48,313 nt of DNA. Source: CANLBN01 sp047634655. GTDB lineage: Bacteria > Pseudomonadota > Gammaproteobacteria > Pseudomonadales > Cellvibrionaceae. The stretch's first letter is position 1; each line of letters opens with the position of its first letter. Below are positions 16,666 through 25,446 of this stretch, one piece after another. Both the position numbers and the translations under genes were made by a program. The notes under the pieces were generated by a model. It was not told the DNA's origin and made no database searches. It worked only from the letters and a program-made list of their open reading frames with translations. The DNA lies in assembly GCA_047634655.1 (NCBI GenBank), contig JBLIHY010000001.1, positions 1 through 48,313 on the forward strand. Reading direction: 5' to 3'.

Positions 16666-17121
16666 AAATAGCCGTCGATATGGTATCTTTTGCCGTGCAA
16701 TTAATTTACTCAAAGGCCTGCTGAGTTAATTTTTATACTGTGTGTCTGCTCCGAATTTTTCTATTTCTTGAAGGCTTTAGCCAGTCATATGTCTGAAATA
16801 CTTCCAGTAAATTATTTTTGATAGAAGTATAAAAAATCAAGCAAAGCTTTCCGCTAGCAAACATTAATTAAGAATGTTTTTGCTGGACCTCGAAAATACT
16901 ACTGAGTCGGAAACAAAGAATATCCTGAGATCTCAAATACGCTGTAAATACATTCCCTAGGCACTGTGTTGCCCGCAGTGATACAAGTAAGGAGTGAGAG
17001 TGGGATGCTTACGCTACAGTAGCTGCCTTCGAAAACCTGAAATCTTAGGCCACTCTTTTTATAAGAATCCCTTTAGCAAATCCAAAATGGTTTCTTTCAG
17101 GGTTAACGAATAGGCTCCTAA
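16666..17121. other. Spacer between the acyltransferase gene and dinG
   Basis: About 455 bp with no supported gene. I looked for a LexA-type site (CTGT-N8-ACAG) before dinG: CTGT occurs at 16942-16945 but the matching ACAG is absent. No other structure stands out. Confidence 0.4.
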
Positions 17122-19311
17122 ATGACTTCCAATGAAGTAAAGCAAAGTATTCAAGCGGCCTATCGCCAGTTTTTGCAGAGTCGAGGTCTGCGCGCGCGCT
17201 ACGGACAAAAGCTGATGATAGCGCGGATCGCGAATATCCTGACCGGTATAAACCGCGATTCATCGGGGGTGCGAACGAGCGATGGAAATCCTTACGCCTG
17301 TGTTATCGAAGCTGGCACCGGTACAGGAAAAACCCTGGCTTACTTGCTAGCGGCGATTCCCGTTGCGCAAAAGGCAAAGAAGAAATTAGTTATTTCTACA
17401 GCTACCATCGCCCTGCAAGAGCAGATTGTTCACAAAGATTTACCTGAAATTCAAAAGCACACCGATCTGCAGTTTGATTTTTCCCTTGCCAAGGGCCGCG
17501 GGCGTTATCTCTGTCTCAGTAAACTGGAAAAAATTCTCGTGGATGGCGACGTCCTTGGCGAAAACGACCATTCTTTGTTTGGAAGAGATTCAGATGTTTC
17601 AAAATCTGCTTCGACTTTTGCCAATAACTCCCGCGATGCCCAGCAGTCGTTATCCGTGTACCAGGACATGACCGATTCCCTCAATACAAAAAAATGGAAT
17701 GGCGATCGGGATAGCTGGTCGGATGAGGTTTTGCCAGCGGTTTGGTTACCGATAACGGCAACACACTATGAGTGCACGGGCCGCCGTTGCTCGAATGTCG
17801 CAAACTGCAGTTTTTTTAAAGCCCGGGAGGCGATTGATCGCACCGACTGTATTGTCGTCAATCACGATCTGGTGCTGGCGGATTTGGCTTTGGGCGGGGG
17901 TATGATTCTACCGCCACCGGAAGAGGCTATTTACATCTTTGATGAGGGCCATCACTTACCGGAAAAAGCCTTGAAGCACTTTGCATACCACACCCGAATT
18001 ACCGCTACTGGCAAATGGTTAGAGCAGTGCCAAAATAGCGTGCCTGCGATGATTGGTGATGTCGCCGACGCGGGTCAGGTCGAACAATACGCCAATGCAT
18101 TACCGTCTGTTTTTTTAGAGATTAGACAATTATTCGAAACGGCCTATACCCTCTGCCAGCCACTATTCGACGAAGCTAATATGGCCGTTCCGGCCCGGTC
18201 TTCATCGAATTCCCCCAAACGTCACCGCTTTGTCCAGGGTACACCTCCGCAATCTTTCATTGAGTTGGCGAGCGATCTCGAGCGTCTGTTTGAACAATTG
18301 CAAAAAAAATTATGGCTAATCAACGAAGAATTCCAATCGTTCATGGACGCTAGCTCTTGTCCGGTGCCGAGAGTTGATCTAGAGAACTGGTCTGCCACGG
18401 TCGGGAGCTGGATCGCTCGGACTGAGGCCAATCACTCTCTGTGGAGTAGCTATGCCCGTGCGGATATTTCTGCGGCGCTGCCAACCGCGCGATGGTTGAC
18501 TCTGGTCGAGTCCGCAGGTTCCACTGATTTCGAAGTCTGTTCGAGTCCGATCCTGGCTGCCGATATGCTTAACAAAAGTCTATGGAAGAGATGCTACGGC
18601 GCTGTGATTACTTCGGCGACCTTGCGTGCGCTGGGGACTTTTGAGCGTTTTAAAATGTGCTCCGGTATCGACGATAAACAGTTATTCGATGTAATGCCCT
18701 CGGCATTCGAGGCTCAGAGGGCACAACTTGTTATTCCGGATAACGCGGTTGAAGCCAATAGTGTGCAAAAACACACCGACTATCTGGTTAGCGATTTACC
18801 TGAACTACTGACAAAAGAAAAAGGCAGTCTGGTGCTGTTTGCTTCCAGGAAGCAGATGGAGGATGTTTATCATCAACTTCCCCATGAGCTGCGAAAAACT
18901 ATACTGATGCAGGGCGACGTTAGTAAGCAACGTATGATTGCACTACACAAGCAACAAATTGATGATGGCGCGAGTAGCGTATTATTTGGCCTAGCCAGTT
19001 TTGCGGAAGGCGTCGATTTACCCGGGGACTACTGTCGCCACCTTATTTTGGCAAAATTACCTTTTTCGGTGCCCGACGATCCAGTAGAAGCGACTCAGGC
19101 TGAGTGGATTGATGCCAAAGGAGGAAATGCCTTCATGGATATCTCCGTGGCCGATGCCTCTATGCGCATGATTCAGGCTTGCGGCCGTTTACTTAGGACT
19201 GAAAATGATAGCGGCGTGATTACCATTTTGGATAAGCGTCTATTAACCAAGCGCTACGGTAGATTACTACTGAATATCCTGCCGGAATACGCGGGAAAAA
19301 GTACTTACTAA
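17122..19311 (+). CDS. dinG: DinG-type ATP-dependent DNA helicase (XPD-like, Fe-S)
   Basis: A 729-residue superfamily 2 helicase. Walker A GTGTGKT is at residues 65-71 and STATIALQEQ is motif Ia. The iron-sulphur cluster cysteines appear in RGRYLCLSK and YECTGRRCSNVANCSFF, followed by VVNHDLVLAD. The Walker B box is DEGHHLPE, a DEGH rather than the usual DEAH. The C-terminal motifs include ITSATL, LFASRKQMEDVY, FAEGVDLPGD and MIQACGRLLR. In the family DinG unwinds DNA 5' to 3' and resolves R-loops and G-quadruplexes. No LexA site was seen upstream, so SOS control is unproven here. Single gene between long spacers. Confidence 0.94.
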   Translation: MTSNEVKQSIQAAYRQFLQSRGLRARYGQKLMIARIANILTGINRDSSGVRTSDGNPYACVIEAGTGTGKTLAYLLAAIPVAQKAKKKLVISTATIALQEQIVHKDLPEIQKHTDLQFDFSLAKGRGRYLCLSKLEKILVDGDVLGENDHSLFGRDSDVSKSASTFANNSRDAQQSLSVYQDMTDSLNTKKWNGDRDSWSDEVLPAVWLPITATHYECTGRRCSNVANCSFFKAREAIDRTDCIVVNHDLVLADLALGGGMILPPPEEAIYIFDEGHHLPEKALKHFAYHTRITATGKWLEQCQNSVPAMIGDVADAGQVEQYANALPSVFLEIRQLFETAYTLCQPLFDEANMAVPARSSSNSPKRHRFVQGTPPQSFIELASDLERLFEQLQKKLWLINEEFQSFMDASSCPVPRVDLENWSATVGSWIARTEANHSLWSSYARADISAALPTARWLTLVESAGSTDFEVCSSPILAADMLNKSLWKRCYGAVITSATLRALGTFERFKMCSGIDDKQLFDVMPSAFEAQRAQLVIPDNAVEANSVQKHTDYLVSDLPELLTKEKGSLVLFASRKQMEDVYHQLPHELRKTILMQGDVSKQRMIALHKQQIDDGASSVLFGLASFAEGVDLPGDYCRHLILAKLPFSVPDDPVEATQAEWIDAKGGNAFMDISVADASMRMIQACGRLLRTENDSGVITILDKRLLTKRYGRLLLNILPEYAGKSTY

Positions 19312-19970
19312 AGGGGTCTTTGCGAAGAACACTCTGAAATCTCAAAACGTCGAAATTAAACGCGGAGGCTTTTTTGGCACTGCTTTTTAAAGCGCACATT
19401 TATCGAAAAATTGGCTCAGCATGTTAGGTTGCATTTTTATAATGGAAGTTTACAGCCTAAACTAAATTTTTAACGGGCGACCACGTTGCTTAACGTAATT
19501 AAAAATAGTAAAACTTCCCTAAAGATTTAAGAGATATAACTCCATAAAATAAAACAATAATGGCTTGTATTAAAAATTTCTAATAAAAAATCCATTGAGA
19601 AAAAATTAGAAATAAGCTTTCGAATAATAAAGATTTTAGTAGAACGATAAGCAAGAAAGAGTATCTATAAAAAAACAATAAATCTGAGTCAGAAAATTAC
19701 AAATAAAATCTACCATCCGCACCGAACACATTGGCGACGTGTTGTTGGAGCTGCCATATCAAAAGTCCTATCGAGTTATACCGGGTAAAGTCAATCTATG
19801 GCCATTGGAGTGACAATCATTCGAGAGGCGATCTTTAATCGCTCCAATCGATATATTGCGGCGTCATTGTAATAATTGCCAAGTTGTAACTTTGGAATCC
19901 TGCAGACATGGATTAGGCTGGCATCGATCATGGGCGCTACTGGCTATAAGTTGGTTGTTAAGCTTTTCCA
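19312..19970. other. AT-rich spacer between dinG and lrgB
   Basis: About 660 bp between convergent genes. The first 400 bp is very AT-rich with no open frame. The right part (about 19710-19970) has more balanced composition and broken short frames on both strands, which may be the remains of a lost gene, but I cannot assign it. A small GCGAT/ATCGC hairpin lies near 19830. Confidence 0.4.
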
Positions 19971-20696
19971 TTAGCCTTTAAATAAGCCAATCATTACGGG
20001 TATCAGCAAAGATGAAACCAGAGCAGAGAGTGCCATGGACAGCCCGGAGAAGGCTCCCATGGTTAAGTTGCTCTGAAGAGCTCTAGCAGTTCCAATACCA
20101 TGGGCGCTGGCGCCCATGGCGACACCTTTTACGGCATTGTCTTCAATACGCAGATACTTAAGTAGGGTGTTGCCGGTAACGGCGCCAATGATACCCGTGG
20201 TCACCACCAAAACCGCGGTGAGAGTTGAGATGCCTCCAATGGCTTCGGAAATACTCATTGCCACGGGCGCGGTCACTGATTTTGGTGCCAGCGATAGCCA
20301 AATAGCGGTATCCGCGCCGGTAAGCTTCGCGATGCCTATGGAGCTGCCCGTGCCAACAATAACGCCGACTAATATACCGACCATTAGCGGAACGAACAGC
20401 GACTTAATCCGATCCAGTTGTAAATAAAGCGGAATGGCTAGGGCAACCGTCGCCGGCCCCAGTAAAAAGTGTATAAATTGAGCACCAAAAAAATAGTCCT
20501 GATAGGGCATGTCGATCAACAGTAACAGACCTATGAGCAGCGCGACGGCGATTGCTACCGGATTGGCGATGGCAGCCGAATTTACCGCTAGATAAAAACG
20601 GTGGGCCAGATGATAAATAACCAAAGTTACTGTCAGACCAAAAAGCGGAGATGCCGCCAGATAGATCCAGATTTCATTTAAATCCTCAATCAGCAC
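19971..20696 (-). CDS. lrgB: LrgB/CidB family membrane protein
   Basis: A 241-residue polytopic protein of the LrgB family. Diagnostic stretches are FLLGPATVALAIPLY, SLAPKSVTAPVAM and MGASAHGIGTARAL. The start is GTG, two bases after the lrgA stop, with an excellent AGGAGG at the end of lrgA; the pair is clearly one operon. LrgAB/CidAB proteins were first described as holin-like modulators of murein hydrolase activity in Staphylococcus. Several members act in pyruvate or glycolate transport, so the substrate here is open. Confidence 0.92.
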   Translation of the reverse strand: MLIEDLNEIWIYLAASPLFGLTVTLVIYHLAHRFYLAVNSAAIANPVAIAVALLIGLLLLIDMPYQDYFFGAQFIHFLLGPATVALAIPLYLQLDRIKSLFVPLMVGILVGVIVGTGSSIGIAKLTGADTAIWLSLAPKSVTAPVAMSISEAIGGISTLTAVLVVTTGIIGAVTGNTLLKYLRIEDNAVKGVAMGASAHGIGTARALQSNLTMGAFSGLSMALSALVSSLLIPVMIGLFKG

Positions 20697-20698
20697 CT

Positions 20699-21055
20699 TT
20701 AGTTCCTCCTGGATAAAAACTTAAGACAAAACTGCATGGACAAGGCCACACTTGCCATAGTTATCCACATTCCGAACACCAGCGTCATGACAATCGGAAA
20801 CCACTGATTCGCCAGCTGGTGTGCATAGACCATAACACCGACGCCAGCGGGTACGAACAGTAGCGATAAATGACTGAGTAATTGTGTCGCTGGTTTTTCC
20901 AAAACGGGCAATAGTGATTTTTTTAATACTAGAGTTAGAAACAGCAAGGCCATTCCCATCACGGGGCCAGGGATGGGCAGTTGTAAAATTTTTACACACA
21001 ATTCACCGATAAGTTGGTAAACCAGTAAGATGGTGAGACCATTTATGAAGGCCAT
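20699..21055 (-). CDS. lrgA: LrgA/CidA family holin-like protein
   Basis: A 118-residue protein with four membrane helices and the IPGPVMGMALLFLTL signature of the CidA/LrgA family, followed by LLFVPAGVGVM. A GGAG precedes the ATG. It forms an operon with lrgB (two-base spacing). In the family LrgA is the partner of LrgB in a membrane complex linked to cell-wall turnover or small-acid export. Confidence 0.92.
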   Translation of the reverse strand: MAFINGLTILLVYQLIGELCVKILQLPIPGPVMGMALLFLTLVLKKSLLPVLEKPATQLLSHLSLLFVPAGVGVMVYAHQLANQWFPIVMTLVFGMWITMASVALSMQFCLKFLSRRN

Positions 21056-21491
21056 AAATTAACTCCGTTGTTATTGTGTAGCTCCAGCGAACTCGCTTTC
21101 TAGCTCACCAGATATTCTGAAATTTTTTCTGTAAAAAATAAAATTTTGTTTATCAATTCATAGATTATTGCTTTGTGGATACCGATAACATTCTCACAAG
21201 TTGAATAGTGGCTTTATCGGTAAGTCAGATCCGCAAGTAGATACCATGGCTCTGGCTGATTTTGATTTATTCCAGCATTCGAATCTATATCGAACCACTT
21301 TCAAATCAGCTTTATTAATGACCACTACAAAGATTTTTTTAGAGCAGTGAACCCCAATCGTATATTGATCGAGGCTCTGCATAGGAATTACAGTTCAGAG
21401 CACTTAGTCGTCGATAATGACCAACGAATTGACGAACTAGTGCTCGGTTGGTGTCGGCATAGGTGAGTGCTGACTGGACTGGATTGAGGAA
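21056..21491. other. Spacer between pckA and lrgA with a long imperfect inverted repeat
   Basis: About 436 bp, downstream of pckA and upstream of lrgA. Arms at 21398-21412 and 21431-21445 (both starting or ending with GAGCACT/AGTGCTC and TCGTC/GACGA) pair over 12 of 15 positions around an 18-base loop. It has no T-run on either side but is placed to act at the pckA 3' end. The lrgA promoter should lie near 21060-21200. No gene is supported. Confidence 0.45.
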
Positions 21492-23063
21492 TTATTTCAC
21501 TTGGGGGCCAGCATTGACGATAGCTTCGTTCGCTCCAAATTTTTTGATGTTTTCGGCGAATAAGCTCGCTAATTTTCTCGCTTGGGTGTCGTACTCTGCT
21601 TTTTTCTCCCAAGCGTCACGAGAATTTACAAGGTGCTTGTCGACACCGGGAACCTCCAGGGGAACCTCTAGATTGAGAATGTCCAAGCGTTGAGTTCCGA
21701 TTCCTTCCAGGGCGCCATTTTGAATCGCTGCGACTACTGCGCGGGTGACTGGAATAGGAAAGCGCGAGCCTTTGCCACCAACTCCACCATAACCGCCGGT
21801 CCAGCCGGTATTCACTAGATAAACCCGAGAACCGAAATCTTCGATACGCCTCATCAGTAGGTCGCCGTATTCCCTCGCGGGGCGAGGCATAAAGGGCGCG
21901 CCAAAACAGGTGGAGAAAACAGGGTGGATGCCGGCCTCGGCGCCCAGTTCCGTAGAACCTACTTTGGCAGTATATCCAGAGAGAAAGTGGTATGCCGCGG
22001 CTTCCTTGCTGAGTATCGCAACCGGGGGCAGAACGCCAAAGACGTCACAGGTGAGGAAGATGACATTAACGGGCTCGCTCGCCCGGTTTTCGGGCAGGCG
22101 CATTTTCACGTGTTCAAGCGGATAAGAGCAGCGGCCGTTTTCCGTCAGGCTGGTATCGTGATAATCGGGGACGCCATCTTCATCGTGCAGAACATTTTCG
22201 ACAATCGCACCATCGCGAATAGCATCCCAGATGACTGGCTCGTCTTTCTGGCTGAGATTGATGGTTTTGGCATAGCAACCGCCCTCGATATTGAAGATAG
22301 AACCCTTGGTCCAACCGTGTTCATCGTCGCCGATCAGGTAGCGTTCTGGATCTGCTGACAGAGTGGTTTTCCCGGTCCCAGAGAGCCCGAAAAATAGGCA
22401 GGTATCGTTGTTTTTTCCGACATTTGCCGAGCAGTGCATGGGCAGTACATCTTTTTCTGGCAGTAGAAAGTTCTGTACCGAAAACATGGATTTTTTCATT
22501 TCTCCGGCGTATTTCATCCCAGCTATAAGAATTTTACGCTGGCCAAAATGAATGCAGACAATACCCTTTGATTGACAGCCGTCGCGAGCGGGATCACAGA
22601 CAAAATTGGCAGCGTGAAAAATCTTCCACACTTCTTTGCCCTTTGGGTTGTAGTCGTCGCCAGCGACACGAATGAACATGTTGTGAGCGAACAGCGCGTG
22701 CCAGGCTGTTTCGCTACGCACAATCAGGGGTAAATAGTGATCTTCGTCTTCGCCGGCATGGTAGTGACCAATAAAATTATCCACCTCCGAGAGATGCTCA
22801 TCGACACGATCCCAGAGTTCGTCAAATTTCTCTGCTGGGAAAGGGCGGTTGACAGCCCCCCAGTCAATGGTATCGGCGGTGGAGGGTTCTTCAACAATGA
22901 AACGGTCAGCGGGCGAACGGCCGGTGCGCGCGCCGGTTTCAGTCACTAATGCCCCAGTATGAGAAAGCCTGCCTTCGCCACGTTCGAGGGCTTGATCTAT
23001 TAGCTCTTGTGCACTGAGATCTTTGAATATTGTTACAGAAGTATCTTCGGCAACTTGTATCAT
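21492..23063 (-). CDS. pckA: Phosphoenolpyruvate carboxykinase (ATP)
   Basis: A 523-residue ATP-type PEP carboxykinase, which converts oxaloacetate and ATP to PEP and CO2 in gluconeogenesis. The N-terminal RTGRSP substrate loop is at residues 46-51. The P-loop GLSGTGKTTL is at 226-235, and the metal/kinase-2 region and the NTGWTGG element are present. AGGA lies nine bases before the ATG. In many gammaproteobacteria pckA is next to hslO and hslR; here hslO is absent and a peroxiredoxin gene separates pckA from hslR. Confidence 0.97.
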   Translation of the reverse strand: MIQVAEDTSVTIFKDLSAQELIDQALERGEGRLSHTGALVTETGARTGRSPADRFIVEEPSTADTIDWGAVNRPFPAEKFDELWDRVDEHLSEVDNFIGHYHAGEDEDHYLPLIVRSETAWHALFAHNMFIRVAGDDYNPKGKEVWKIFHAANFVCDPARDGCQSKGIVCIHFGQRKILIAGMKYAGEMKKSMFSVQNFLLPEKDVLPMHCSANVGKNNDTCLFFGLSGTGKTTLSADPERYLIGDDEHGWTKGSIFNIEGGCYAKTINLSQKDEPVIWDAIRDGAIVENVLHDEDGVPDYHDTSLTENGRCSYPLEHVKMRLPENRASEPVNVIFLTCDVFGVLPPVAILSKEAAAYHFLSGYTAKVGSTELGAEAGIHPVFSTCFGAPFMPRPAREYGDLLMRRIEDFGSRVYLVNTGWTGGYGGVGGKGSRFPIPVTRAVVAAIQNGALEGIGTQRLDILNLEVPLEVPGVDKHLVNSRDAWEKKAEYDTQARKLASLFAENIKKFGANEAIVNAGPQVK

Positions 23064-23498
23064 ATTAAAATCCTGTTTATTGCTTCTTAGCGCTGCTTTT
23101 TATAAGGCTAAAAGATAAGGTGAATTATTATATTGTTGAAATATTTACCCAATGAAGTGTTAGAAATTTCCGGTCATCAATGATTTAGGTCGGGCTTCAC
23201 CACGAAATAATTTCTAAAGTTTGTTCGTGTAGGTGCTGAAGCGGAAGACCGATGTCCTCGATGGTGAGTCCAAGGCTTCGCTCGAGTCAGCAGAACATTC
23301 AAATGTTATCCTAGGATACACAAAAATGCTAAGAATGTGGTTCTTTTGAAAGGGTGTCCTGTTCAAGGCTCTCCCCAATAAAGTACACTAAGACTCACTG
23401 AGTGGCGAAAATCATCTTCGCCGACAAAATTTGCGAGCGCTTACTACCGTTATCAACCAGATAACTGTTAACTATCCCATTTTTCAGGAGAAAAATTA
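23064..23498. other. Divergent promoter region between pckA and the peroxiredoxin gene
   Basis: About 435 bp between divergent genes, so it must hold promoters for both. A short hairpin, GGCGAA at 23404-23409 with TTCGCC at 23417-23422, lies about 75 bp before the peroxiredoxin start. No coding frame is supported and I could not assign promoter hexamers with confidence. Confidence 0.4.
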
Positions 23499-24161
23499 AT
23501 GTCACTACGTATTAACGATCAGGCACCGAATTTTGTTGCGCAAACCACTCATGGTGAAATTAATTTTCACGAGTGGATCGGCGGTAGCTGGGCTATTTTG
23601 TTTTCTCACCCGAAAGATTACACACCTGTATGTACTACTGAACTGGGCCGAGCCGCTTCGCTGGAAGCAGAATTTGCCAAGCGCCACTGCAAGCTAATAG
23701 GGCTTAGCATCGATCCTGTTGCGGATCATTCAGGCTGGTCTAAAGATATCGAGGAAACTCAGGGATACAAAGTAAATTTCCCCATGATTGCCGATGTCGA
23801 TCTCAATGTTTCCAAACTTTACAATATGTTTCCAGCCGATGAGACCGGCAGTGCCGAAGGGCGTACAGCACTCACCAACGCGACAGTGCGTTCGGTCTTT
23901 ATCATCGGCCCGGATAAAAATATCAAGCTGATGATGACCTACCCGATGACCACCGGTCGCAATTTCAATGAAATTTTGCGTGTTCTGGATTCAATGCAAT
24001 TGACGGCAAAGCATAAAGTCGCTACACCAGCGAACTGGGAAGATGGCGATGATGTGATCATCGTGCCGGCAGTATCTAACGATGAAGCCAAACAGAAATA
24101 CCCGGACGGCTGGAAGGAGCTAAAGCCCTATCTGCGTGTGATTAAACAGCCCGCAGACTAA
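23499..24161 (+). CDS. 1-Cys peroxiredoxin (Prx6 type)
   Basis: A 220-residue AhpC/TSA-family peroxiredoxin. The peroxidatic cysteine is Cys45 in the PVCTTEL motif preceded by HPKDYTP. Length, a C-terminal 1-cysPrx_C part (about 160-215) and the late WKELKPYLR segment fit the Prx6 subfamily. It reduces hydrogen and organic peroxides. No resolving cysteine is seen in the C-terminal part; one other cysteine (Cys64) is present. A strong ribosome site (CAGGAG) precedes the ATG. It stands alone between divergent pckA and convergent hslR, where hslO often lies in relatives. Confidence 0.94.
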   Translation: MSLRINDQAPNFVAQTTHGEINFHEWIGGSWAILFSHPKDYTPVCTTELGRAASLEAEFAKRHCKLIGLSIDPVADHSGWSKDIEETQGYKVNFPMIADVDLNVSKLYNMFPADETGSAEGRTALTNATVRSVFIIGPDKNIKLMMTYPMTTGRNFNEILRVLDSMQLTAKHKVATPANWEDGDDVIIVPAVSNDEAKQKYPDGWKELKPYLRVIKQPAD

Positions 24162-24189
24162 TTCAGCAGCGGGACCATAAACAGAATAA

Positions 24190-24246
24190 AAAAAACCACT
24201 TTATTTAACCCGAAAATTATTTATTAATTCGGTAAAGAAATGGTTT
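24190..24246. terminator. Possible bidirectional terminator between the peroxiredoxin gene and hslR
   Basis: The convergent gap contains an imperfect hairpin. AAACCA near 24193-24198 pairs with TGGTTT at 24241-24246, and CCGAA near 24210-24214 pairs with TTCGG near 24228-24232; a tract of A residues flanks the left arm. On the minus strand those A residues read as T, which fits termination of hslR better than of the peroxiredoxin gene. Confidence 0.35.
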
Positions 24247-24327
24247 CCCCAGCTGTTTCATTGCCGGATCAAATCTGATGATTTTCGGTGAATTATTTTT
24301 AGAAAATTCCTAAAGCCACGATGGCTG

Positions 24328-24717
24328 TCATTCATTTTTATCGATGGTTTCTCTGAACCGATGAATCTGACGCCGTTGTTTTTTGGTGGGTCTTCCCTCG
24401 GTGATTACCGAAGATTTTAACGCCTTCCGCTGTATCGCCAGTTTTTCGCGATTTTCCAAACTCGCGTTGGTTTCTCGATAAAGCAGAGCTGCTTCGCTAG
24501 CCCCGCGGCGCTGGTTCGATAGCGCAATAACCTTTATTTCCAGCTCTTCCCAGCCCCGGCGTAGCTTGACCAAGGTGTTTGCAGCGATTTCTCTGCTGGC
24601 CTTGACGCGCTGGCCGTCGCAATAAACCCGGCCGTTTTCAATGGCTTGTTTGGCGAGGCTGCGGGTTTTGAAAAACCGTGCGGCCCATAGCCACTTATCT
24701 ATGCGCAGCTTATCCAT
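24328..24717 (-). CDS. hslR: Heat shock protein 15 (ribosome-associated, S4 domain)
   Basis: A 129-residue Hsp15. The S4-type RNA-binding domain fills residues 3-65 (RIDKWLWAARFFKTRSLAKQAI at its start, then ENGRVYCDGQRVKAS), and the C-terminus is basic. In the family Hsp15 rescues stalled 50S subunits carrying peptidyl-tRNA after heat shock. The start overlaps the 3' end of yrfG by 8 bases, so the two are co-transcribed as yrfG-hslR. Confidence 0.95.
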   Translation of the reverse strand: MDKLRIDKWLWAARFFKTRSLAKQAIENGRVYCDGQRVKASREIAANTLVKLRRGWEELEIKVIALSNQRRGASEAALLYRETNASLENREKLAIQRKALKSSVITEGRPTKKQRRQIHRFRETIDKNE

Positions 24718-25372
24718 GACTCAGCCCATCGAGAATTTCATCAAAGTGGTGAATAGCGGGTACCTGGTCGACGGTTCGATGAACAGTACTGTCTGGTTGA
24801 TGAATGCCCAATATATGTTTGATGCCAAATGCAATCGCTGTGTTCAGTACGGTCAAGTTGTCGTCGATGAATAGAGTGCGTTTGCGATCAAAGCTCAAGT
24901 GTTGATCCAAGCTTTGCCAGAACGCCAATTGTTCTTTGGGATAGCCAAATTGGTGAGAGGAAATGATTTCCTTGAAGTGCGCTTCGATTTGAATTTCATC
25001 CATTTTTATGGCGACCCCCGCCGGATGCGAGTTGGTAACCAGGTAGATAGTTTTTTTACTTTGGCCCAGTCGATTTAATAACTCCCTGGCGTGAGGTCGC
25101 TCCTTGATTTTGCATCTTATTTCCTTTTTGAGCTTCACAACATCTACGCCGAGGCGATCAGACCAATAATCCAGGCAATACCACTGCAGTGTGCCTTCAA
25201 CCGCTCGAATATGTTCGAGAACTTGCTGCTGGGCAATTTTCCTTTCAATCTTTTTGATTTGTGCAAATCGTTGCGGCAGATGTATCATCCAGAAATGATT
25301 ATCGTAATAGAGATCTAACAGAGTCCCATCCATGTCTAGCATGACCGTATCAATCTCATCCCAGTTAAGCAT
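24710..25372 (-). CDS. yrfG: HAD-family GMP/IMP nucleotidase YrfG
   Basis: A 220-residue haloacid-dehalogenase-type phosphatase. Motif I is DMDGTLLDL with Asp13 and Asp15; motif II is the LVTNSHPAG stretch; motif III/IV is the lysine in GYPKEQ and LFIDDN. By similarity to the E. coli enzyme it dephosphorylates purine nucleoside monophosphates. An in-frame start at 25480 would add 36 unrelated residues; ATG 25372 gives the family start and length. It precedes hslR with an 8-base overlap and is divergent from cysQ, with only 74 bp between. A nudE gene, which often lies here, is missing. Confidence 0.93.
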   Translation of the reverse strand: MLNWDEIDTVMLDMDGTLLDLYYDNHFWMIHLPQRFAQIKKIERKIAQQQVLEHIRAVEGTLQWYCLDYWSDRLGVDVVKLKKEIRCKIKERPHARELLNRLGQSKKTIYLVTNSHPAGVAIKMDEIQIEAHFKEIISSHQFGYPKEQLAFWQSLDQHLSFDRKRTLFIDDNLTVLNTAIAFGIKHILGIHQPDSTVHRTVDQVPAIHHFDEILDGLSHG

Positions 25373-25446
25373 TTTGCAAGCTCGGATTTTTAAAAATACT
25401 ATTATCCGACGATTCTCACAACAAGCAAGCATGGGGTGAATGGGCA

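Noticed and set aside
16942..16957. Possible LexA box before dinG
   Set aside because: CTGT is present but the required ACAG half at the right spacing is not.
19710..19970. Possible gene relic downstream of lrgB
   Set aside because: Fragments in several frames look faintly protein-like but none could be assigned; listed only as spacer.
21194..21382. 62-codon minus-strand frame between lrgA and pckA
   Set aside because: No ribosome site, no recognisable domain, and AT-biased composition as in the other spacers.
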